From Sabellastarte sp. h YS-2021 (Eukaryota; Annelida; Polychaeta; Sabellida; Sabellidae), in NCBI GenBank assembly GCA_964017235.1, contig OZ024928.1:434001-498000 (forward strand): DNA of 64,000 bases. The letters run 5' to 3'. Of the stretch, positions 1 to 8,587 are shown one piece after another; position 1 is the stretch's first letter, and every line of letters begins with the position of its first letter. Both the position numbers and the translations under genes were made by a program. The notes under the pieces were generated by a model that was not told the origin of the DNA, ran no database searches, and saw nothing but the letters and a program-made list of their open reading frames with translations.

Positions 1-655
1 CCGGTAGGGATAGCAGTTTTAACCGTCTCTTGAAGGTTCTGTCACCAGTCCAGAGTCGGTCGGAACCGATCAGACCTGAAGTTGAACTGGTAGCCTACAA
101 AGTCGAAGTCTTGTTTGGGCTCCAGCTCTGATTTCTCTAAGTTCCTCAGCCAACCCAGTTGCTGACACATTATTTACTAGTTCCTGTGTATGTTGGAGAC
201 AAGCCTGGTGGGATCTGGCTCTCACCAACCAGTCGTCTAGGTACTGGTGGCTTCTTAAATCCTTGTGTATGGCCATCAATTTCACCTGCTTTGGTATCAC
301 GGTGAACTCCAAAGGAGCTGTGGACAAACCGAATGGCAGGGGCTTGAACTGGTATGCCCGACCTTGGATGTGAAATCTCAGGCATTTCCTGGATTGTTCT
401 TGAATTGGTATATGGACATAGGTATCCCTCCTTCAACAGTTGTACTACCTAGGGTCCAGCCCCCAAGGCTTCCTACACGTTCCCAAAAGGGGCTTAGTCT
501 GGACCCTATAGGCAGACTGTGTGCCACATTTGGGACATTTGGTATTCTGACAAACATTTTCTGTCCCTCCGGACACTGGTCCGGTCTGGTGACAATGATC
601 CAGGTTAACAGTCTCTCTGTTCTTATAGTGGTCCGGTGGGGCTGACACAACTTTT
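1..655 (-). pseudogene. DIRS A1 reverse transcriptase remnant
   Basis: The minus strand encodes RT pieces closely matching A2, including HQYLDDWLVRARSHQ with the YxDD catalytic motif (frame 70-327). Just upstream comes the segment that precedes the palm. The fingers region is missing: at about 420 the sequence jumps from the STAPLEF-type motif to the block preceding RT (Cys-containing, 378-650), where A2 has about 200 bp more. The frame is also shifted near 160. The fragment cannot encode an active enzyme. Identity as a DIRS RT is secure from the motif and from the neighbouring terminal repeat. Confidence 0.85.
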
Positions 656-1049
656 CACATTAATAGACTCTTCGCCCCGGGCCAGCAGCCTGCAGGGTGC
701 AGCATTTACAGAGCAATTGTCATTTGTGAGATGTCTGACCCCTGGCCAGACATGATGACAAAATTTATTATCTCTCCAGTTAAGTCCAGCACCGATAACA
801 GGTTGTTGAGAGGTGTGATAAGGGCAGTAGCTTGGGACACTGTCATATCCCTGTCATATCACCAAGACCACTGACCGGTCTAAGAATTCTCTGTAACCAA
901 ATAAACCTGAGGCAACTCTGTCCGGTACCCGGACTCCATACTCGGTACTTTACTGTAACTCTCTGTAACAAAAACCTAGCAGGCTGGGGTCATCAATGAA
1001 TTTTGACAGCTACTGGTCTATATTTTTGTAACCAGTTGGGTTGAAGCAC

Positions 1050-1490
1050 TGTACAGTAAGGACTGTGTAGCCAACACCCTGTTAGTAGACTTTGTAACCC
1101 GTAGGTTGAAGCAAGTGTACAAGGCTGTGTATCCAGTACCAGCCGGTACACTCTGTAGCCAGTTGTTGAAGCAAGTGTACAAGGCTGTGTAGCCAGTACC
1201 AGTCGGTACACTCTGTAACCAGTTGTTGAAGCAAGTGTACAAGGCTGTGTAGCAAGTACCAGCCAGTACACTCTGTAACCAGTTGTTGAAGCAAGTGTAC
1301 AAGGCTGTGTTTATTTGAAGCAAGTGTACAGGGCTGTGTAGCCGGTACACTGTAACCAGTTGTTAAAGCTACTGTATAAGGCTGTGTAGCCAGTCGGTGA
1401 TTTGTAACCAGTTGTTGAAGTAACTGTACAAGGCTGTTTAGCCGGTAGTCGGTCGGTACATTCTGTAACCAGTTGTTGAAGTAAATGTAC
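1050..1490. repeat. 60-bp tandem repeat in DIRS A1 5' region
   Basis: The phrase gcaagtgtacaaggctgtgt begins at 1111, 1171, 1231 and 1291, exactly 60 bp apart, with decayed copies on both sides to about 1490. Each unit carries GGTACACTCTGTAACCAGTT. A3 has a shorter degenerate version at 40580-40880, so the repeat is ancestral to the subfamily. Open frames on the minus strand here are by-products of a 60-bp (divisible by three) period. Confidence 0.9.
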
Positions 1491-1619
1491 TTACAACTAT
1501 CTTGTGTTGAAATCAGCTGGCTGTAGGTTTCGCCATTAATCAAAGTATTTCTTATGAACGCACGTCTTATTGTAGATTTGACAGTTGCTGGGAAAGCCCT
1601 TGAGATCTATATATAGAAA

Positions 1620-2410
1620 CAATTGTTGGTCGGTGTGTCACATGACCAGTTTCCTGGTCGGAGGGACAAAGTGATTGGCTGACTGGAGATGACGATCAGC
1701 TTTGTGACCTGGTCGGTGAATCACGTGACCAACTTCGGGGAAATGCCCTCACTGGACGCGTTCTTTCTTTATATCACAGTAAACGTGAGCTGACTGGTCG
1801 ACTGATGCCTGTAGCAGAGAAGTCTGTACCAGTGTGCTGGAGGTGAATTTCAGGAACTAAAAACTGGAGTCACAGTAGACGTGAGTGCAAATAATCCTCT
1901 TGTTCGGTGAATCACGTGATAAACTTTGTGACCTAGTCGGTGCACCACGTGACCAGCTTCGTGATTTGGTAGAAAGGACACGCGATTGGCTGACTGGATA
2001 TGACGTCAGAGGTCGCGTTCTTTTGTGCTGGCCGGTCAGCTGATGCTTTAAAAGCAGAGAAGCCTGGACCGGTGCGCTCTGTAGATGTGTAGATGAAAAT
2101 CCTTCTTTTGTGATAAAACCAGTGAACTGGCCATCCACAACCCTCACTACCGACAACAAAGCCGGGTCTGCAAGGGAGGGACTGATATCACCTTCTATTG
2201 TGAAGTCGGTTGAATTGGAGCTTGCCGGTCGACTAATGCTTTACAGCAAAGATGTCTGGACCAGTGCGCTCTGAAGAAATCTGAAGAATGCATCTCTTGC
2301 TTCTGATGAAAAACACTGATTATACTCGAGCTAGGCTGGTGTGACTGATGCTATACAGCAGAGAAGTCGGTACCAGTGCGCTCTGAAGAAATCTGAAGAA
2401 TGCATCTCTT
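1620..2410. promoter_or_regulatory. promoter-like repeat cluster in DIRS A1 5' region
   Basis: Four diverged copies of a module are seen near 1790, 2028, 2221 and 2333. The core reads gactgatgctttacagcagagaag followed by ACCAGTGCGCTCTG. Between them lie several E-box sites (CACGTG at about 1721, 1913 and 1947) and a CRE-like TGACGTCA near 2002. A3 repeats this arrangement at about 41020-41730. Position upstream of the (minus-strand) genes suggests promoter or enhancer function. That role is inference; only the repeats and motifs are seen. Confidence 0.5.
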
Positions 2411-2872
2411 GCCTGGGGAATTCCTTCCATTTACAGGGTTCAAAACTACGGAGACTGAAGTTCCCCGTGATTTTATTTGTACGTAGTACTAGAAAAGACG
2501 TTTCTATGGTGACTGTAGCTGGAAGGGTGGAGAAGGTAATTCAAACAAAGACACGGATAAAAATACCTGTAAGTAGTATATCCATAATTTCTCAATATTG
2601 TAGATCTGCCCCTAACAACACAATGGTTGAATGGGAGGAAACTAGCAAAATGGCTGCCTTCATATTTCTCGTCGATTACTGCCCTATCATCAACACTAAA
2701 AATTGAGTCAACTAGGGAGCGTTTCCAGCAGATTTCTAAATGTATATCCGTGCTTGGTCAGTAGATAACACTTCTACACTGAGAATATCCACAAAAAGGG
2801 ATGAAAATCCGTCATAATGCACACTTTTCTTTAAAAAATCTGGAGATGTTGAAAACACGTTCACACAGTACA

Positions 2873-3074
2873 CACGCCAAACGAAAAAGATGTTATGACG
2901 TCAGGTTGTCTAGACAGGAAGGAAGTACGAGGCGCCATCTGGGGAGTACACAGTACTACGGACCGGCCAGCCAGTTGTAACACAGGACGTCTTTTTCTGG
3001 CGTTTGGCGGGCCGGTCTGCGCCGACCAGATTAGCAATTGTCCATTGGATAGGATGTACTAACGCAATAAAAAT
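2873..3074 (-). repeat. DIRS A1 right terminal inverted repeat
   Basis: The block gccaaacgaaaaagatg...tgacgtca...tgtctagacaggaaggaagtacg...ggcgggccggtctg...tccattggatagg is shared, in the same orientation, with the right ends of A2 (10907-11101) and A3 (42185-42330). It is shared in reverse complement with their left ends. It marks the 5' end of A1. The partner repeat is outside the window. Confidence 0.85.
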
Positions 3075-3129
3075 GAAGCTGTAAAATTTATTAATTGGAG
3101 AATTGCTGTCAATGAAAATAGCATAATTT

Positions 3130-4160
3130 TAAAAGTCAAGGCCACTACAGCAAGGTCAAAGGTCAAATCAAGGTCACACCATGACGATGCACACCTACAC
3201 CTCCTAACCAATGTCCCTACCAAGTATGAACTTTCTACACCTTATCGTTTCCGAGATATAGCCAAGGTAACACCAAATGAAGGTCACACCATGATGTTGC
3301 ACACCTACACCCACTAACCAATGTCCCTACCGAGTATCAACTTCCTGCACTTTACGGTTTCCGAAATATAGCCCGGACAAGATTGTATAGGGCAAGGTCA
3401 CTACGACAAGGTCAAATCAAGGTTACACCATGATGTTGCACACCTACACCTCCTAACCAATGTCCCTACCGAGTATTAACTTCCTACACTTTATGGTTTC
3501 CGAAATATAGCCCGGAACAAGATTGTATAGGTCAAGGTCACTACAACAAGGTCAAAGGTCAAATCAAGGTTACACCATGATGTTGCACACCTACACCCAC
3601 TAACCAATGTCCCTACCGAGTATTAACTTCCTACACTTTACGGTTTCCGAAATATAGCCAGGACAAGATTTTGTAGGTCAAGGTCACTACGACAAGGTCA
3701 AAGGTCAAATCAGGTCACCTACAACCCGCTAACCAATGTCCCTACCAAGTATCAACTTCCTACATCTTACGGTTTGCAAGATATAGCCCAGACAAAATTT
3801 TATAGGTCAAGGTCACTACGGCAAGGTCAAAGGTCAAATCACGGTCACATCATGACGTTGCACCCCTACACCCCCAACCAATGTCCCTACCAAGTATCAT
3901 CTTCCTACACCTTACGGTTTCTGAGATATAGCCCGGACAAGATTTTGAAACTCAAGGTCACTATGGCAAAGTCAAATCAAGGTCAGAACATGACGTTGCA
4001 CACCTACACCTCCTAACAAATGTCCCTACCACTTATCAACTTCCTACACCTGACTGTTTCTGAGATACAGCCCGGACAAACTTTTTCCCGCCACCCACCC
4101 ACCTGGACACCATGGGTGAAGACAATACCCCGACAGCTCTTCAGGGCTGTGAGGTAAAAA
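3130..4160. repeat. ~145-bp satellite array (copy 1), AGGTCA-rich
   Basis: Seven or so tandem units of about 145 bp share the phrases caaggtcactacggcaaggtcaaaggtcaa, CACACCTACACCTCCTAACC, aatgtccctaccaagtatcaacttcctacacc and gagatatagcccggacaag. Units start near 3135, 3390, 3535, 3680, 3805 and 3950. The array ends with a cap block (4080-4158: cccgccacccacccacctggac ... accccgacagctcttcagggctgtgaggta). The same array with the same cap occurs at 23120-24330. No gene is present; the short open frames follow the repeat. Confidence 0.9.
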
Positions 4161-4650
4161 ACACATGATAAAGTAATACGGTTTTAATAGCTCCAAAATA
4201 CCCTTTATTATATATACTTAAAAGTGAAAGATAGCTTCTTATGCCTGTAATGCAATGCCCTATCTGTAATTACATTACAAACTTAGTGTTAATCACTATA
4301 TTAGAATGTTAATACTCAAAATGTTTTTAATGTTTAAGATGTGAAGTGATTTACGAGGATGGTTACTTATGGTTTTATTTCTCAATATCATTTCCATTGC
4401 AATCTTTACTCAGGTTGATATTACTTAATCTAATCCACTGCTTTGCAGGTGCAGTATCTGTACCACAATGGGCAATGCGCTTGGCTGACAAAAGTATTTT
4501 TCATACAGATAGTTAAAGGGGGTTAATTCATTAAATGGGTATTTCCAGTTGCATTCAAACTGCTTTGTGCTGTAATCTTCAATCCGAATTCATCTTTTTT
4601 CAATCTTAGACTTAATAAACAAGAAATAGAAAATTTAATAAGTAAATTAA
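4160..4650. other. A/T-rich interval, nothing recognised
   Basis: I see no open frame, exon with paired splice sites, RNA gene or clear repeat here. The stretch separates the satellite from the DIRS end fragment at 4655. Confidence 0.6.
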
Positions 4651-4654
4651 TAAC

Positions 4655-4748
4655 ACAGGACATCTTTTTCTGACATTTGGCGGGCTGGTCTGCGCCGACC
4701 TGTTTAGCATATTGTCCATTGGATAGGATGTATTAACGAAATAAAAAT
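4655..4748 (-). mobile_element. solitary DIRS family A right-end fragment
   Basis: The block acaggacatctttttctgacatttggcgg...tccattggataggatgtattaacgaaataaaaat is the outermost part of a family A right terminus without any of the rest. It ends about 90 bp before the left end of A2. It is either a relic of an older element or a by-product of recombination at DIRS ends. Confidence 0.75.
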
Positions 4749-4854
4749 ATCATTTTAAAGCTTACAACAAAATGAAAGTATCTACAATGACAATCTGTCA
4801 ATATTTCATGACTATTTCTGTGAAAATAGAGTAACAAAATTGCAAATTTAATAA

Positions 4855-5034
4855 GTTAATACCCTATCCAATGGACAATAGCTTATCCGGTCGGCGCGGA
4901 CCGGCCTGCCAAACGTCAGAAAAAGACGTCCTGTGTCTCCACCGGCCAGGCCGGCCCAGTACTGTGCACTTGCCAGATGGCGTGTCGTACTTCCTTCCTG
5001 TCTAGACAGCGTGACGTCATAGCATCTTTTTTGT
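4855..5034. repeat. A2 left terminal inverted repeat
   Basis: Reverse complement of 10907-11101, with roughly seven mismatches in the 140 bp I compared. It contains ACCGGCCAGGCCGGCCCAGT, a tgtctagaca palindrome and TGACGTCA, all present in both arms. Confidence 0.9.
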
Positions 5035-5092
5035 TGTCTAAACCTATTAGACCCCTAGTAAGCTGAAAGCGGGGTCGGTGGGAGGGTCTTGT

Positions 5093-5195
5093 GTGTCCAT
5101 TGGATAGGCTATTAACTTATAAAAATTTAATTTACTTATTAAATTTGCAATTTTATTGTGTTAATACATCCTATCCAATGGACAATAGTTGAATA
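5093..5195. repeat. A2 internal complementary region (circle-junction copy)
   Basis: This block reads as the reverse complement of the left end (gtccattggataggctattaactta ... ttaaatttgcaatttt) fused to the reverse complement of the right end (attgtgttaatacatcctatccaatggac). Such an internal complementary region is the diagnostic DIRS structure that templates the ends during circle formation. It gives the junction of the predicted circle as aataaaattgcaaattt (read on the other strand). The two halves also form a large imperfect palindrome. Confidence 0.85.
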
Positions 5196-5368
5196 ACTAC
5201 CGCTTGGTTGGCGGGTAAGTTACTAGGGACTAAAAACTTGAATTCATGTTAGAAATAATGATAATTCCTTTTTTAAGCCTGGGTAGACCTTGAAGTCAAA
5301 CACCCTTAAGGCTATGGTCGAATATTTTCATCCGGTTATCCGGACTGGAACCGTCAGAGTCGACCTTG

Positions 5369-5384
5369 CCCCCCCCCCCCCCCC
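5369..5384. repeat. C16 homopolymer tract 3' of the recombinase gene
   Basis: Sixteen C on the plus strand (G in the mRNA sense) followed by T7 and ACAGACCTGCTCTGAGGTAG. Similar C tracts sit at the same place in A3 (37407-37417), A4 (59397-59421, interrupted) and B2 (45708-45718). Confidence 0.85.
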
Positions 5385-5554
5385 TTTTTTTACAGACCTG
5401 CTCTGAGGTAGGGGAAGAGAGGGATGAGTTCAATCCCTTCGAATTAGATCTCCCGGAGGAAGCACGTCCAGACTTTTTTTTTGTGTTGCTCCTTAACTAT
5501 ATGTGCAATATAAATACAAATATGTACAACTATTTACATATGTACAGATCTCCT

Positions 5555-8500
5555 CTAGGTAACAGTCTGTTGGTGGATCTGCTGGGCAGCCACAACAGGC
5601 CCAAGATGGTAGAGCTCTGAGTCAGCCCACGCCACATCCTTCAGATAGAATTGGGTGAAGGTATTATGAGATTTCCAGTGGCAGGCTGATAAGATCTGCT
5701 CTAAGGAGACTCCCGACTGGAAGGCCTTAGAAGCAGCAAAGGCCCTCACATCATGAGCTTTAACTTGATGTAGGGTGTAGGCACGATGATCATAGAGCTC
5801 ATAGCATAGGATCACAGTTTGCTTGATCCATGAGGAGATAGTGGCAGGTGAGATGTCTTTGTCGAAGCCTTTCTTGAAGGAGACAAAAACTAATTCTTTG
5901 TCCTGCCTAATGTCTGAAGTCCTGTCCAAATAGTAGCGCAAAGCTCTGACTGAACAAAGAGATCTATCAGACTTGAGGGATCTATCCAGAGTAGGAGCCA
6001 GGGCTGGTATGACCACTGGGGCTACACTCTCCGGACCCTCTTTGGCCAGCTGATTCTTGGAGAGAAAGCTGGGAGATGGAAACAGGGACACCTTAGACCA
6101 ATCGGATTGGTGTCTGATGTTCTTGTGCTGCCAAGCATGGATCTCACTCCTTCTTTTACCAGAGCCCAGGGCCAAAAGGAAGACAGTTTTGAAGGTCAAA
6201 TGCTTCAGAGATGCCTCTCTGAGAGGTTCGAAAGGAGCCCTTGTCAGCTGGTGTAGTACCAGGGAAAGGTTCCAGGAGGGTATTCCCCTCCGTCCTCTGG
6301 GTCTGTCTCTGTGGAAACTTTCCAAGAGACCAGTGAGATTATCATCCTTGCTGATATTGACTGTTGTATTACCCAGCTTATCAGCAATGGCAGACCTGTA
6401 TCCATCAATGGTACTGGGCTGCAACTTCTTGTCCTCAAAGAGGTACATTAGGAAGTCAGCCACCAACTTTACAGGTGGTGATCTGAAGTCCACCTGGTTA
6501 GTGACGCACCACTTTGTAAAAATGGCCCACTTCGCCTCATAGACTGATCTGGTTGATCTTCTTTGAGGAGCCTCAATTCTTGCTGCCACTGCCTCAGAGA
6601 AGCCCTGTTCTTTGATTGTTGTGACTTTAGGAGCCAAGCATGGAGATTTAGATTTGTCAGATTTCTGTGAGGGATCTGATTGAAGGGCTGTGTCAGCAGG
6701 TTGGGCAGGCTGAGAGGGACCTGACTGGACATGGTCACTAAGTCCCAAAACCAAGGCATGTTGGGCCACCCCGGGGCAATCAGAATGAGTCTCTTGCACG
6801 GGGAGTCTTGTAACTTCTCCACCACTTTGCCCAATATGGCGGTCGGTGGGAAGGCGTATGCATCCAGATCCTCCCATGGTAGGGTGAGTGCATCCACTGC
6901 TACTGCCAGGGTGTCGGGTACTGGAGACACAAACAGAGGTAACTTGTTGTTGAACCTCGTGGCAAATAGATCTATCTGGGGCCGGTGCCATTTGCTGCAC
7001 AAGTTTTGAAAAACGTCCGTAAGGAGGGACCATTCTGTTTGGATGGTCTGATTTAGCCTGGATAGCTTGTCTGCTATCACATTTAATCGGCCAGGGATAT
7101 GTCGGGCTTTTAGAGTCACTTGTCGCTGGGAACACCAGGTCAAGATTCTCCACAGTAGGGCACACAGCGGGCCCGACTTCATTCCCCCTTCCTTGTTTAT
7201 GTAGGTCACTACTGTAGTATTGTCTGTGGCCACTAGGACAATTTTGTTTGTGCATAGGTTTTTGAACTCTTTTAAGGCCAAAAGGACTGCTTTCAGTTCC
7301 AGGTAATTTATGTGCAGCTTGCTTTCCGACACTGACCAGGACCCTCTTGCAGTGAACTCGTCTAAATGAGCGCCCCACCCTTCTTTTGATGCGTCTGTAA
7401 AAATTTGCAGAGCATGTTTTATGGGGTGTAATGGTTGACCTTGAAGCACATTGCTTTCGTTTAGCCACCACTGTAAGTGTGGGTGCAGGGATCTGGGTAG
7501 AGGGATAACCTTTTCTAGGGATTCCGGTACCCTCCAATTGTTTTTGAGATGCCACTGTATGGGTCTCATGTGTAACCGGCCTAGGTGAACTTGTTTCTCT
7601 GTGGCTGTTAACAGACCTATCAAGGACATGAACTGCCGGACCGGACAGGCCGGTAGCAAAAGCAGTGTTTGTATTTTCCCTTGAAGACTTTGCCACCGGT
7701 CCGGTGTCGGTCTGACCCGGCCGGACCTGAGGTCGAACTGGTAGCCTACGAAGTTGAACACTTGTTGGGGCTCCAGTTCTGATTTTTCTAGGTTCACCAG
7801 CCAGCCTAGATCCTGGCACATCTTGACCAGGATATGGGTGTGATGGAGACAGGTTTGGTGGGATCTGGCTCTGACCAACCAGTCGTCTAGGTACTGGTGG
7901 ATTCTTATACCCTTGTGTGTGGCCATCAGTTTCACCTCCTTTGCCAAGACAGTGAACTCCATGGGTGCTGTGGACAGACCAAAGGGCAGTGCCTTGAACT
8001 GGTAGGTCCGACCCTGGACATGAAATCTGAGATATTTCCTGGATTGTTCCTGTATTGGTATATGGAAGTAGGCATCCTTGAAGTCTACTGAGTTTACCCA
8101 CTCCCCTTGCTCGAGGGATGTCCGGATGGTTTCCGGTGTCTCCATTTTGAACTTCTCCACCCTGAGGAAAAGATTTAGTTTGCTTAGGTCCAGTATAGAC
8201 CTCCACTTGTTGTTGGGTTTGGGTACCAGAAAAAGTCGGTTGAAAAACCCTAGAGATGTTTGATTGTGGACCAGCTCTATTGCATTTTTGTCCGTAAGCT
8301 GTTGTAATGCTTCCAGCAGGTAGCTGTTCCTGTGGGGATTGACATAACGGCTTATGACAGTGGGAGACCTTGTGAGGTTTGGCCATATCTGAAAGGGGAG
8401 GGTGTAGCCCTCTCTCAAGATTTGAACTATTTTCGGTCCGGCACCTCTTTCCAGCCAAGTTTGCCAAAAGTTTTGAAGTCTGGCCCCTACAGGCAGATTT

Positions 8501-8587
8501 TTTACAACAAGAGGGACATTTGTCACAGATTGGACACAAGGCAATTGGATGACAGAAGAAGCACCTTTGACATGTTTTAATGTACAA
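5555..8587 (-). CDS. DIRS A2 tyrosine recombinase (core 5555-6650; frame open to 8587)
   Basis: Integrates the circular cDNA by site-specific recombination. The C-terminal 364 residues are the recombinase: a SAM-like N-terminal part (ARIEAPQRRSTRSVYEAKW onward), then the catalytic set R812/R813 (GKRRSEIHAW), H945-x-x-R948 (AHDVRAFAASKAF), H970 (CHWKSHNTF) and Y981 (QFYLKD). All R-HxxR-H-Y residues are present, with a TAG stop at 5555. The frame stays open another 646 codons upstream, overlapping the RT gene in another frame. The true start is unknown; a start near 6650 would overlap the RT 3' end by about 180 bp. Recombinase identity is secure. Whether the upstream overlap is translated is open. 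Confidence 0.9.
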   Translation of the reverse strand: MYIKTCQRCFFCHPIALCPICDKCPSCCKKSACRGQTSKLLANLAGKRCRTENSSNLERGLHPPLSDMAKPHKVSHCHKPLCQSPQEQLPAGSITTAYGQKCNRAGPQSNISRVFQPTFSGTQTQQQVEVYTGPKQTKSFPQGGEVQNGDTGNHPDIPRARGVGKLSRLQGCLLPYTNTGTIQEISQISCPGSDLPVQGTALWSVHSTHGVHCLGKGGETDGHTQGYKNPPVPRRLVGQSQIPPNLSPSHPYPGQDVPGSRLAGEPRKIRTGAPTSVQLRRLPVRPQVRPGQTDTGPVAKSSRENTNTAFATGLSGPAVHVLDRSVNSHRETSSPRPVTHETHTVASQKQLEGTGIPRKGYPSTQIPAPTLTVVAKRKQCASRSTITPHKTCSANFYRRIKRRVGRSFRRVHCKRVLVSVGKQAAHKLPGTESSPFGLKRVQKPMHKQNCPSGHRQYYSSDLHKQGRGNEVGPAVCPTVENLDLVFPATSDSKSPTYPWPIKCDSRQAIQAKSDHPNRMVPPYGRFSKLVQQMAPAPDRSICHEVQQQVTSVCVSSTRHPGSSSGCTHPTMGGSGCIRLPTDRHIGQSGGEVTRLPVQETHSDCPGVAQHALVLGLSDHVQSGPSQPAQPADTALQSDPSQKSDKSKSPCLAPKVTTIKEQGFSEAVAARIEAPQRRSTRSVYEAKWAIFTKWCVTNQVDFRSPPVKLVADFLMYLFEDKKLQPSTIDGYRSAIADKLGNTTVNISKDDNLTGLLESFHRDRPRGRRGIPSWNLSLVLHQLTRAPFEPLREASLKHLTFKTVFLLALGSGKRRSEIHAWQHKNIRHQSDWSKVSLFPSPSFLSKNQLAKEGPESVAPVVIPALAPTLDRSLKSDRSLCSVRALRYYLDRTSDIRQDKELVFVSFKKGFDKDISPATISSWIKQTVILCYELYDHRAYTLHQVKAHDVRAFAASKAFQSGVSLEQILSACHWKSHNTFTQFYLKDVAWADSELYHLGPVVAAQQIHQQTVT

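Larger units (their letters stand above)
1..3074 (-). mobile_element. DIRS element A1, 5' part, truncated by window edge
   Basis: This is a minus-strand DIRS retrotransposon whose 3' half lies outside the window. From right to left it has a terminal inverted repeat (2873-3074), a 2.2-kb non-coding 5' region (660-2870) and a broken reverse transcriptase (1-655). The right end, TCCATTGGATAGGATGTA followed by an A/T-rich tail ending in aaaat, matches the right ends of A2 and A3. No Gag frame lies between the terminal repeat and RT, unlike A2. A3 shares the same Gag-less 5' region, so A1 and A3 belong to one subfamily that probably moved with proteins supplied in trans (inference). Confidence 0.85.

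Noticed and set aside
993-1543. Three overlapping minus-strand frames rich in HSLVHLLQQL-like repeats
   Set aside because: By-products of an exact 60-bp tandem repeat, a multiple of three.
2341-2706. 121-codon plus-strand open frame in DIRS A1
   Set aside because: It lies in the non-coding 5' region, starts in a repeated module and has no homologous frame kept in A3.
3130-4160. CRISPR-like array
   Set aside because: Units are contiguous ~145-bp satellite repeats without unique spacers, in an animal genome.
5385-5394. 3' splice site (C/T tract then ACAG) on the plus strand in DIRS elements
   Set aside because: The element is transcribed from the minus strand as far as its genes show. Kept only as a note under the C-tract finding.
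8332-8580. Plus-strand frames over the DIRS RT and recombinase (also 6057-6542, 6731-7009, 33245-33604)
   Set aside because: Antisense shadows of the real minus-strand genes. No motifs.
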